From assembly GCA_934320655.1 (NCBI GenBank), contig CAKRFN010000017.1, positions 1-51,606 on the forward strand: a DNA stretch of 51,606 bases, written 5' to 3'. Shown in pieces: positions 17,924 through 26,186 of the stretch; position 1 is the stretch's first letter; each line of letters begins with the position of its first letter. Source of the DNA: an uncultured Eubacterium sp. (lineage in GTDB: Bacteria > Bacillota > Clostridia > Lachnospirales > Lachnospiraceae). Under the pieces are notes generated by a model, which saw only the letters and a list, made by a program, of their open reading frames with translations, was not told the DNA's origin and did no database searches. A program made the position numbers and the translations under genes.

Positions 17924-19798
17924 TTACGGCTGTGTTTCTGCCGCCGCCGTTGTGTCTTTTTTTGTCTTTTTGGGCTTTCTCACCAGCTTTACGACACCGT
18001 TCTCGTCTGCGTGATATTTCTTGCCGTTCGCCAGCTTAAAGTTGCGGTTCGTGTACATCTTGCCATTCGCACCGAAGTAGTATTTCTGCTGTCCGATCTT
18101 CATCAGCTTACTTGTGACCATATAACCATCCTCGTCGAAATAGTACGTGTTGTTATCCACAGTCACCATCTCGTCCGTGACATACAGACCGTCAGCATCA
18201 AAGTAATACCGCTCTCCGTCGATGCGTGCAATCTGTTCCGCATACACTGCACCTTCACCATCGATCGCATACATGTCTCCGTCAAACTCGTAGAATGTCC
18301 GCTTGCCGTCATTGCCGATCATGCGTCCGTCATTATCAAACAGATACCACGTTCCGTAGAAATCGACCTTGGCATTCGTCACAACCTCGCCCGTCTGGTT
18401 GACGTAATACTCTCCGTCCTCCATGTCGAGCATCTCATCCGCCCGGAAGGATCCGTCCATATCCAGTACATACCGGTTGCCCTCGATCGTGGTAAACACA
18501 TCTTCCTCCTCAGGCTCCAGCCGGTAGCCGTTTTCGTCAAAGTAGTACCGGTAGTCTCCCACATATGCAAATCCGACCTGCAGCGCCGCCCGGTCGTCCG
18601 CATCCAGCACATACGCGCGCGTGCCGTTCTCATCGGCACTCCACGGAGTATAACCGTTCTTTCCGTATTTGCCGTAAACCATGCGTCCGCCAACGCCGAA
18701 ATTGTAATACTTGCCATCGATCTGCTGAATACCTGTCAGCGGTTTGTTCTGCGCATCCAGATAAAAGATATCCGTATCGTGGTATTTTCCATCAGAGCCA
18801 GCCACCTTTACCCAGCCGCTCAGCTTCACACCGGTGCCGGCATCCTCACCGCGATACAGTGTAATGAAATCATTTTTGACCTCAATGACCACATTCTCTC
18901 CATTGTTCTGTATCATATAATTGATGCCGTATTCCATCGCACGCTGAACCGCGCGGAAATTTCTCCATTTGCCGTTCGCTTTTCTCGGTTCATAACTCGG
19001 GATTGTCGTAAAACTATACGTTGGCGAAATATATTTCAAAAATTCCTCGCTGTTCGTATTACCCTGTCCGTGATGATTCAGTTTCATAATGTCACAGTCC
19101 AGTTCTTTTCCGTACCGTTCGATAAGCAGATCTTCCTGTTGCTTCTGGATGTCGCCTGCCGTGAAATATTTGATATTTCCACAGGTGAAAATCGTCACCA
19201 GACTACAGTTATTCTCATAAACTCCATATGCTGCCTCACCCTTCGCATTATATAGGAGCAGCTTATCCTCATCCACCGGACCGATGACTTTTCCTGTCAC
19301 ATCTCCGATCTTCAGCTCATCCCCGACGTTCAGATATTCGATCGGGAACTTGCCCTCGGCATATTTGCGCAGGATCTCATATCTGCGCGGATTGTTTTTG
19401 GAGCGCGGCGACAGGCTCTCCGCCGGCAGGTACAGCTTGTCAATCGTGATGCCCGAATCCACAAATTCCTCCAGACCATCGGTGAGGTTCCACGAACCAC
19501 TGGACCCAATATGATCCATATGCAGATGGCTGAAATAAAGGGAAATATGGTCGATTCCAAGATCCTCCAGCTCCTCAATGACATACGGTGTTCCATAATA
19601 CATTCCGATATCCATGAGCAGATACTCGCCCTTGGATTCGAGTAACACGGAATCTCCCTTTGAATTCTCACCGAGATACATTCCGTGAAGTGTCATCTCT
19701 GTGTCAGCGGCATATGTCTCCGCGCGGTTCCATGTAAACAGTCCCCACAGCAGCAGACATAAACCAGCCAGTACCATCGTTATTTTCTTTTGTTTCAT
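17924..19798 (-). CDS. Secreted metallo-beta-lactamase-fold hydrolase with wall-binding repeats (Pce-like)
   Basis: Protein of 624 residues: signal peptide or anchor (about 1-31), a metallo-beta-lactamase-fold domain (about 35-310) with the zinc motif HLHMDH at residues 91-96 and a later MKLNHHGQ segment, then about ten tandem repeats of the YYFDENGY type (about 345-600) and a basic tail. The order and length match pneumococcal Pce/CbpE, a phosphorylcholine esterase of teichoic acids, also an MBL fold plus choline-binding repeats. The repeats lack the regular GW pair of classical choline-binding modules, so the ligand may differ. With LicD nearby, trimming of phospho-substituents on the wall polymer is a plausible role. 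Confidence 0.8.
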   Translation of the reverse strand: MKQKKITMVLAGLCLLLWGLFTWNRAETYAADTEMTLHGMYLGENSKGDSVLLESKGEYLLMDIGMYYGTPYVIEELEDLGIDHISLYFSHLHMDHIGSSGSWNLTDGLEEFVDSGITIDKLYLPAESLSPRSKNNPRRYEILRKYAEGKFPIEYLNVGDELKIGDVTGKVIGPVDEDKLLLYNAKGEAAYGVYENNCSLVTIFTCGNIKYFTAGDIQKQQEDLLIERYGKELDCDIMKLNHHGQGNTNSEEFLKYISPTYSFTTIPSYEPRKANGKWRNFRAVQRAMEYGINYMIQNNGENVVIEVKNDFITLYRGEDAGTGVKLSGWVKVAGSDGKYHDTDIFYLDAQNKPLTGIQQIDGKYYNFGVGGRMVYGKYGKNGYTPWSADENGTRAYVLDADDRAALQVGFAYVGDYRYYFDENGYRLEPEEEDVFTTIEGNRYVLDMDGSFRADEMLDMEDGEYYVNQTGEVVTNAKVDFYGTWYLFDNDGRMIGNDGKRTFYEFDGDMYAIDGEGAVYAEQIARIDGERYYFDADGLYVTDEMVTVDNNTYYFDEDGYMVTSKLMKIGQQKYYFGANGKMYTNRNFKLANGKKYHADENGVVKLVRKPKKTKKDTTAAAETQP

Positions 19799-19876
19799 TT
19801 CAATTACACTCTCTTACTTTCTAACTTCCATATTACTTGTAACTCTATTGACCACAGACTCCATTCCGGGCGATCC

Positions 19877-20932
19877 TTACGCCTGCTCACCCATATAGCG
19901 GATCATCCTGCGGTACGCATCTGCCAGTCCGACCGTCGGCTCCCAGCCCAGCGCGCGCATTTTTGACGCATCCAGCCACATCTTTACCGGCGGTGCATAG
20001 CCGAGCGATGATGCATCCTGCGGAATATCCAGCACAACCCGTATCGCTCCTCCGGCGATCTGCTCTGCGACCAGCTCTGCCATGTTGCGGATCGTCGTAT
20101 GGCTCTGCTCATTGGCGATGTTGTACGCCTCACCGCTCTCACCCTTGACGAGCAGCAGCAGAATCGCGCGGATCGCATCCGCCGTATACACATAGTTTCC
20201 CTCGGATTCGCCCGTCGTATGCAGTACGATATTCTCTCCGTTTACCGCGCTGCGCGCAAACTGTGCAAATACGCGGTTTTCCGTCGGCAGGATGCCGGCT
20301 CCGAAGGTCTGTGCCAGTCTCGCACTCTTTACATTCAGACCATACTGTGCCGCATATGCATTACACAGGCACTCGCACATCCGCTTTCCCTCCGGATAGC
20401 AGCTGCGCACGGTGCTGATATCGATATAGCCGAGATCCTTTTCGGCTGTCTTTCCGTCCGTTTTCGGCTGTCCGTACACTTCCATTGAGGAAATATACAC
20501 AAACGCCTGCGCTTTTTTCTCGACTGCGAGCTTTAACAGCTTTTCCGTACCGTCGATCGCGGTGCGGATCGTTCCGACCGGATCGGATACCATCAGCTTT
20601 GAGGTCGTGACTGCTGCCGCATGGATCACATAATCGCACGCAAAATCACCGGCAATCTCATCCTTCGCGAGATCTGCTACAAGATACTCCGGCGCATTTG
20701 TCTCACCGAAGATCTGCTTTGCTTTCTCTACGTTTCGCACAAGCGCATATACCTTGATTCCCAGCCCATGCACCTGATCGCAGTACAGCAGCGCGCGCAC
20801 GAGCAGCGAACCGACCAGCCCGGTCGCACCCGTGACCACAAAGGAGCGTCCTTTGAACGCCTCCCACGGCAGATCACTCTGCGCAACCGCCTCAAAATCT
20901 TCTGCCAACACATTTTTTTCTTTGTTATCCAT
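19877..20932 (-). CDS. NAD-dependent epimerase/dehydratase (extended SDR)
   Basis: Extended short-chain dehydrogenase/reductase of 351 residues with GATGLVGSLL (Rossmann glycine motif, near residue 30) and an S-x-Y-P-x-x-K-like catalytic segment (SCYPEGKRMCE). The true ATG is at 20930-20932 with GGAGGAG 7 bases upstream; a longer reading frame begins inside the preceding gene. It follows the TarI/IspD-like gene by 4 bases, and the pair may make a CDP-activated alditol or sugar for the polymer. It is not the MDR-type TarJ reductase. Substrate unknown. Confidence 0.82.
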   Translation of the reverse strand: MDNKEKNVLAEDFEAVAQSDLPWEAFKGRSFVVTGATGLVGSLLVRALLYCDQVHGLGIKVYALVRNVEKAKQIFGETNAPEYLVADLAKDEIAGDFACDYVIHAAAVTTSKLMVSDPVGTIRTAIDGTEKLLKLAVEKKAQAFVYISSMEVYGQPKTDGKTAEKDLGYIDISTVRSCYPEGKRMCECLCNAYAAQYGLNVKSARLAQTFGAGILPTENRVFAQFARSAVNGENIVLHTTGESEGNYVYTADAIRAILLLLVKGESGEAYNIANEQSHTTIRNMAELVAEQIAGGAIRVVLDIPQDASSLGYAPPVKMWLDASKMRALGWEPTVGLADAYRRMIRYMGEQA

Positions 20933-20936
20933 CGAT

Positions 20937-21665
20937 TTACTCCTCCAGACCATAGATCTGCGCTTCTTCCTTTGCATCCAGCAGCGCACGCATCGTATAG
21001 AAATCATCCGGTGTCGTGATCTTGATATTCTCCTGCGGCCCTTCGATCAGATACAGCTTTTTGCCGTAATACTGCATCATGGAGCAGGAATCAATAAATC
21101 CCGGCAATCCCTCTGCCATACTTTTTCTGTGCGCATCAATGATCTCATCCAGATAAAAGCTCTGCGGCGCACGCGCAAGTCTCGTGTCCTCGCGCTTCGG
21201 CACGCTGTCGATCGAATTGTCCTCAGAAACGACCAGTACCGTCTCCTTCACCTTGACGCTCGTGATGGCGGAACCGTGTTCCTTGACACATGCGATATTA
21301 TCGGAGATCGTTTTCTCATGGATCAGCGGGCGCACACCGTCGTGGATCAGAACGATCGAACGCTCTCCGTTTGCGATTTCCTCCGCAGCGAGCAAGCCGT
21401 GATAGATCGACTCCTGACCGGAAGAACCTCCCGGAACGACCTTTACGACTTTATGGATATTGAATTTTACCAACAGCTCCTTGAGATAGGGAATCCACGA
21501 ATCCAGACATGCGACGACAATCGCATCAATTTCATCATGATTCTCGAAGATCTCCAGTGTGTGAATGATGATCGGTTTACCATATACGTTGATAAACTGT
21601 TTCGGCTTCACGCGGCTGTTCATCCGTTTTCCTACACCGCCTGCAAAAATAATACCTATATTCAT
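20937..21665 (-). CDS. IspD/TarI-family cytidylyltransferase
   Basis: Nucleotidyltransferase of 242 residues with the CTP-binding motif IFAGGVGKRMNS near residues 6-17, PKQF, and the HDGVRPL active-site segment. The fold includes IspD (isoprenoid pathway), TarI (CDP-ribitol) and related enzymes. Position between a TagF-like polymerase (4-base ATGA overlap) and an SDR points to a teichoic-acid precursor, such as a CDP-alditol, over isoprenoid synthesis. A LicC-like role is less likely but cannot be excluded. Confidence 0.85.
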   Translation of the reverse strand: MNIGIIFAGGVGKRMNSRVKPKQFINVYGKPIIIHTLEIFENHDEIDAIVVACLDSWIPYLKELLVKFNIHKVVKVVPGGSSGQESIYHGLLAAEEIANGERSIVLIHDGVRPLIHEKTISDNIACVKEHGSAITSVKVKETVLVVSEDNSIDSVPKREDTRLARAPQSFYLDEIIDAHRKSMAEGLPGFIDSCSMMQYYGKKLYLIEGPQENIKITTPDDFYTMRALLDAKEEAQIYGLEE

Positions 21666-24370
21666 GCTTTTGTCCCCTTCTTTAAAATGTATTTATCCTG
21701 ATAGTCGATCATCACATCATAGATACGTTTACAGTTCTCCCGATCTTTATAATAGAAGAAATCATCCGCCCGGCGTACATATTCCTCCTTCATCTTGCAT
21801 CCGGATGCCATGTATTCGCACAGCAGGTCGATCAGCTCATCATTGTCATGTGCGATCTCACCGAATGCCATCGTATCATAGAAGAACGTACCCTCCTCAT
21901 AATGCTGCGGGATATCCTTGTGGTGCAGGTATACCAGAGGCTTGCGCATATAGGCAAAGTCGAACTGGATGCCGGAGAAGTCCGTTACCATCAGGCTCGA
22001 TTCACAGAACATCCGCTCATAGCTCATGTCACCGACCGCCGGAATGACATCTACATAATCGTTTTTGTCAAAATCATCGACCTGTGCACTCACGATCGGG
22101 TGCAGTACATACTTGATGCGGTAGCCGTATTTCTTCGCTGCCTCGATCAGGCGTGGATCATTGATCAGTGAGTTAAATACTTTATAGTAGGTGCTCTCCT
22201 TGAACAGCGGGTTGTAGTCACGCTGCTCGCCCTCGCTCGTGCGCACCGGCACTGCCGCCTGCATACGCCATGTAGGGCTGATCATAATCTGTTTTTTATC
22301 GTCATCGACCAGTCCGTCATAACGCGGAACACCGGTCAGCTTCAACGCATCATATCCGACATAATCATAAATCGGGCGTGACAGGTTCTCAATCTCATAC
22401 TGTGACGCGCAGAAATACAGTCTCGTGTTGTCCCTCAGACGGTTCTGTGCGACTGCGATCTTCTGCACCGACATACCATGCTGCACACAACACACATGGA
22501 AATCGACCAGATCACGCACATAGCTTGAATTGATCATACCGAAATTGTTAAACGCAAACACCGTAGAGTTCGAGATCACCATCATATCTGCGAGCAGGAA
22601 CACCAGACGGTGCTTGATGCTGCCGCGTACCAGTGGATGATAACCGTCCTTACGCATGCGCTTATAATCCGCCGCATGCTTATCGATCAGGTAATAATGC
22701 TTGATCTGCTTGCCGCGCGCACTCGCATAGCGGTACAGGTACTCGGACGAATCGCCGCCCTTGTAGATCTTGTCGAGATACATCCAGACCGGCTTGCGCT
22801 TCATGAACGGCTTCGCCAGGAAGTACGCATTACGCACACCGATAAATACCCATGCACGCAGATCCAGCGACTTCAACATCTCCCACTGCAATCTCCGCTC
22901 CTGTCTGCGCTGTTCTTTTTTCGTAGCGGTGTGGAAATACATGCCGTTTTCCCGCTTTACCATCATATACTTTTTATCCGGTCCAAAGCACCAGTAGCTC
23001 GCAAGAAACGTACCGCTCATGCGGCTGAAATGCGATTCATAGGAAAATACGATCTCGATCACTTCTCCGTCGATCACTGCCTCACAGTTCAGTGCTGCGC
23101 TGCTCACACCCTCAAGCGGCAGATCGACGCTGAACGAATGTCTCTTATAGACACTCACGCCGAATACCTTTGTCAAGGCATAGCGTTCGTTATAGTTCAA
23201 TGCATATTTTTTCCCGTGATAGCGAATATATACCTCCTCGGACATCGCATACAAAATCGGGTGGATCGTTCCGTCAATATGCAGCACATTGTCATGTTCG
23301 TTCATAAACAGGATGTTCGCCTTGAGGTTCTCGATCCTGCCGAACATCACATCGCCATGTCCGTAATGCGCCTTTCCGACGAGATAACGCTTCTCCATCG
23401 AAAAATTGTCACCATATTTCAAGATGCCGTACACCCACAGCATACTGTCGAGCTGCTTGCACTCCGGAATTCTGAGATAGTCAAACAATACCTCGTCATC
23501 GATATATTGGAACAGCTCACCCATCAGACGTAGGAAATCCCGCTCCTGACCGGACGGTATGACATGCTTATTCTGGTTGTCTTTGTTGCTGTTGACCCTG
23601 CATCCGATCGAAAACATGAAATGATACTGGATAAACCGCGGAATGCCGCCCTTCTGCTCTGACCAGTGCCCTAAATACGGCTGCCAGAACTCACGCAGCG
23701 ATTTAAAATACCAGTCCGGATTGTAAATCTCTTTATAAAAGACCGGATCGCCCTCCTGCGCACGACTGCCCTGATAGATCACATCGCTCAGATAGACTAC
23801 CTCGCGCACGCGCGCCAGCAATGTCAGGAAAAACTCCCGTTCTGCCTCGATCCCGTATTCCAGATGCCACTCACCGGCCTGCAATGCCTTTGTACGGACA
23901 AATGTACCCGCAAAATAGAACGGATAATGCGTAAATGTCCGGTAAACATCCATAACGGACACCACATCAAGCACCTCTGCGCTGGCAAATGCAGCAAACT
24001 CCAGCTCCGGAAGCTGTTTGTAGGGCATAAATACCTGCTTTTTCTCTCTCTTTGCCGCCTCCGCAGTAATTCTCGCAAATGCACCATCCGAACAGGTATC
24101 ACCGCCGTACAGCGCCGTGGCAAGCTCCCCTTTCAGGCGATTCATCGCATCTGCGTACAACTGCGCATCCGTGCGTTCCCCGATCTGCATATAGCTGACA
24201 TCCGCCACCTGTGCGAGCTCGTCCAGCCATGCTTCCTGCTGTGCACTGTGACCGTACACAAGCAGCTCTGCCTGATCCGTCATGGACGGCAGTTCTCTTT
24301 TCAAATAATCTGCGGTCGTGCGGTTTTCTGCCTCACGCTCCGAACAGATCAATATGATTGAAAGCATCAT
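21662..24370 (-). CDS. Two-domain teichoic-acid-type glycerophosphotransferase (TagF-like)
   Basis: Protein of 902 residues. The N-terminal third resembles a GT-A (family 2) glycosyltransferase but lacks a clean DxD. The C-terminal half (about 500-890) is a CDP-glycerol glycerophosphotransferase domain with VQHGMSVQKIA and VTDFSGIQFDFAYMRKPLVY, the hallmark histidine and SGI/FD motifs of TagF/TarL. It would polymerise or prime a polyol-phosphate chain at the inner membrane face. It overlaps both neighbours by 4 bases, showing tight coupling with the ABC exporter and the cytidylyltransferase. Confidence 0.85.
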   Translation of the reverse strand: MMLSIILICSEREAENRTTADYLKRELPSMTDQAELLVYGHSAQQEAWLDELAQVADVSYMQIGERTDAQLYADAMNRLKGELATALYGGDTCSDGAFARITAEAAKREKKQVFMPYKQLPELEFAAFASAEVLDVVSVMDVYRTFTHYPFYFAGTFVRTKALQAGEWHLEYGIEAEREFFLTLLARVREVVYLSDVIYQGSRAQEGDPVFYKEIYNPDWYFKSLREFWQPYLGHWSEQKGGIPRFIQYHFMFSIGCRVNSNKDNQNKHVIPSGQERDFLRLMGELFQYIDDEVLFDYLRIPECKQLDSMLWVYGILKYGDNFSMEKRYLVGKAHYGHGDVMFGRIENLKANILFMNEHDNVLHIDGTIHPILYAMSEEVYIRYHGKKYALNYNERYALTKVFGVSVYKRHSFSVDLPLEGVSSAALNCEAVIDGEVIEIVFSYESHFSRMSGTFLASYWCFGPDKKYMMVKRENGMYFHTATKKEQRRQERRLQWEMLKSLDLRAWVFIGVRNAYFLAKPFMKRKPVWMYLDKIYKGGDSSEYLYRYASARGKQIKHYYLIDKHAADYKRMRKDGYHPLVRGSIKHRLVFLLADMMVISNSTVFAFNNFGMINSSYVRDLVDFHVCCVQHGMSVQKIAVAQNRLRDNTRLYFCASQYEIENLSRPIYDYVGYDALKLTGVPRYDGLVDDDKKQIMISPTWRMQAAVPVRTSEGEQRDYNPLFKESTYYKVFNSLINDPRLIEAAKKYGYRIKYVLHPIVSAQVDDFDKNDYVDVIPAVGDMSYERMFCESSLMVTDFSGIQFDFAYMRKPLVYLHHKDIPQHYEEGTFFYDTMAFGEIAHDNDELIDLLCEYMASGCKMKEEYVRRADDFFYYKDRENCKRIYDVMIDYQDKYILKKGTKA

Positions 24371-25287
24371 TTGTTTCCCCCCTGCGCATCCTTCTGATCC
24401 GCATGCTTCTCCTCAGCCGCCTTTTGTTCGGCAGCTTTCTTCTCTGCCGCTTTTTTCTCGGCAGCCTTTTTCTCCGCTTCCTTCTTCTGCTTCCGCCTCT
24501 GCTCCAGCTCCTTACGGGCAGCCGCAGGCAGCTTCGACAGATCGCTGCAATCGTCTAACATCGCTTCGTACTGATCTGCAACCTCATCAATATCCCCATA
24601 CGAGATCAGCTTTCCGTGATCCAAGATCATCGCCTTGTTACACAGTCTGCGCACCTGCTCCAGTGAATGTGAGACAAACAGCACGGTCACGCCCTGATCG
24701 AACATGTCCATGATCTTTTTCTCACTCTTTTTACGGAACTTTGCATCACCGACCGACAGCACCTCATCGAGAATCAGTATCTCCGGCGATACGGTTGTCG
24801 CGATCGAAAATCCGAGACGGGCACGCATACCGGACGAATAGTTTTTGACCGGAACATCGATAAACTCACCCAGCTCGGAAAACTCGATGATCTCCTCGTA
24901 CTTTTCCTGTATAAATTCCCTGGAATATCCGAGCAGCGCACCGTTCAGGTAAATGTTCTCCGCACCGGTATATTCACTCTCAAAGCCCGCACCCAGCTCA
25001 ATCAGCGGAGCGACCTTTCCGACCTTTGTGAGCGTACCCTCCGTCGGCTTGAACACTCCCGCAATGACTTTGAGCAGCGTACTCTTTCCGGCTCCGTTCA
25101 GTCCGAGAATACCGACGCGGTCTCCCTTTTCCACGGAAAAGCTCACATCCTTCAAAGCCCAGAACTCGTTAAACTTTAACTGTCTGCGGAGCGCCTTTAT
25201 CATATAATCCTTGAGCGTATCCGTTTTCTCTTTACTCAGATTGAAGCGCATACTGATATGGCTCAACTCTAACGCTTTTTTTCCCAT
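24367..25287 (-). CDS. tagH: Teichoic-acid/polysaccharide export ABC ATPase (TagH-like)
   Basis: ATPase of 306 residues with Walker A GLNGAGKST, signature YSSGMRARLGF and Walker B EILILDEVLSVGD. It pairs with the permease immediately upstream to export the polymer. The C-terminal 40 or so residues are a low-complexity, charged stretch with short A-E-K-K-A repeats, unlike the known TagH extensions. The ATG at 25287 is chosen because AGAGG lies 6 bases upstream; the ATG five codons earlier has no site. Confidence 0.88.
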   Translation of the reverse strand: MGKKALELSHISMRFNLSKEKTDTLKDYMIKALRRQLKFNEFWALKDVSFSVEKGDRVGILGLNGAGKSTLLKVIAGVFKPTEGTLTKVGKVAPLIELGAGFESEYTGAENIYLNGALLGYSREFIQEKYEEIIEFSELGEFIDVPVKNYSSGMRARLGFSIATTVSPEILILDEVLSVGDAKFRKKSEKKIMDMFDQGVTVLFVSHSLEQVRRLCNKAMILDHGKLISYGDIDEVADQYEAMLDDCSDLSKLPAAARKELEQRRKQKKEAEKKAAEKKAAEKKAAEQKAAEEKHADQKDAQGGNK

Positions 25288-25305
25288 TTTATACCTCTGC
25301 ATTCA

Positions 25306-26085
25306 TTAAATATGAAGAATATACTCATCCTGCTTCTTATAGAACATCCACAATCCGAGCACCAGTGCTACGAGTGAAAATCCGACCGCATACAGGAAAT
25401 AGTGCATATTGATCATCCTGCCGAATACCGCGTCACGGAAACACTCGATCAGGCAAAACAGCGGATTGCCCTTCAGGATAAATCCCCAATGGCTTTTGAG
25501 TAACTTATCCGCATTGTAGAAAATCGCACATGTATACATGATCAGCATAAGCGCCACTGACCACAAATGCTCCAGATCGCGGAAAAACACGCCCCATGTC
25601 GCCAGTATATAACCGGTTCCGACCGCAAGCAGCAAAAGCGCCGCCAGTACAAACGGAGCCTGCAGCAGATACCACGTCGGTCTGATGCCCATAACCAGAC
25701 TCACCAGAACCAGTACGATGAGGGAGATCAAAAAGATTACAAAGTTAAACAAAATGCTGGATAACGTGTAAATGTATTTCGGCACATAGACCTTTTTGAT
25801 CATCGAGGCATTCTTCCGGATCGATGTCAACGCCGCCTTCGACGCATCCGAATAAAACGTATACAGCAGACGTCCACACAGAATATAGATCGGGAACGTC
25901 TTATCGTCACTCTTTTGCAGCAATGTACCAAACACGATCGTCAATACGATCATCGTGAGCAGCGGCTCGAGCAGCGACCAGATAATTCCCAGATACGAAT
26001 TGCGGTATTTCAATTTGATTCCTTTTTTTACCAGCTCCTGCAAAAGAAACTGATATTGAAAAAACGATTTCACAAAAGACTTCAT
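25306..26085 (-). CDS. tagG: Teichoic-acid/polysaccharide export ABC permease (TagG-like)
   Basis: ABC-2 type membrane protein of 259 residues with six predicted hydrophobic segments. It starts with a basic amphipathic helix and the family motif LKYRNSYLGIIWSLLEPLL. It forms the channel with the ATPase 18 bases downstream. The ATG at 26083-26085 has AAGGATGG about 7 bases upstream; an ATG 12 codons earlier has none. Confidence 0.88.
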   Translation of the reverse strand: MKSFVKSFFQYQFLLQELVKKGIKLKYRNSYLGIIWSLLEPLLTMIVLTIVFGTLLQKSDDKTFPIYILCGRLLYTFYSDASKAALTSIRKNASMIKKVYVPKYIYTLSSILFNFVIFLISLIVLVLVSLVMGIRPTWYLLQAPFVLAALLLLAVGTGYILATWGVFFRDLEHLWSVALMLIMYTCAIFYNADKLLKSHWGFILKGNPLFCLIECFRDAVFGRMINMHYFLYAVGFSLVALVLGLWMFYKKQDEYILHI

Positions 26086-26186
26086 ACGGTTTCCATCCTT
26101 ATTTATTTGCTTTTTCTGCATGTTTTACGTAGTCCTGACACATGCTCATGCAACGCGCCTTATTGTACCATGTTATTTCCTGCGCG

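Noticed and set aside
17891..19255. A 454-codon plus-strand frame opposite the MBL-fold gene
   Set aside because: It is the reverse-strand shadow of the repeat-rich gene, rich in histidine, isoleucine and arginine, with no start site; the minus-strand protein has clear domains.
22610..23533. A 307-codon plus-strand frame opposite the TagF-like gene
   Set aside because: Shadow frame; it has no ribosome site and no recognisable domain.
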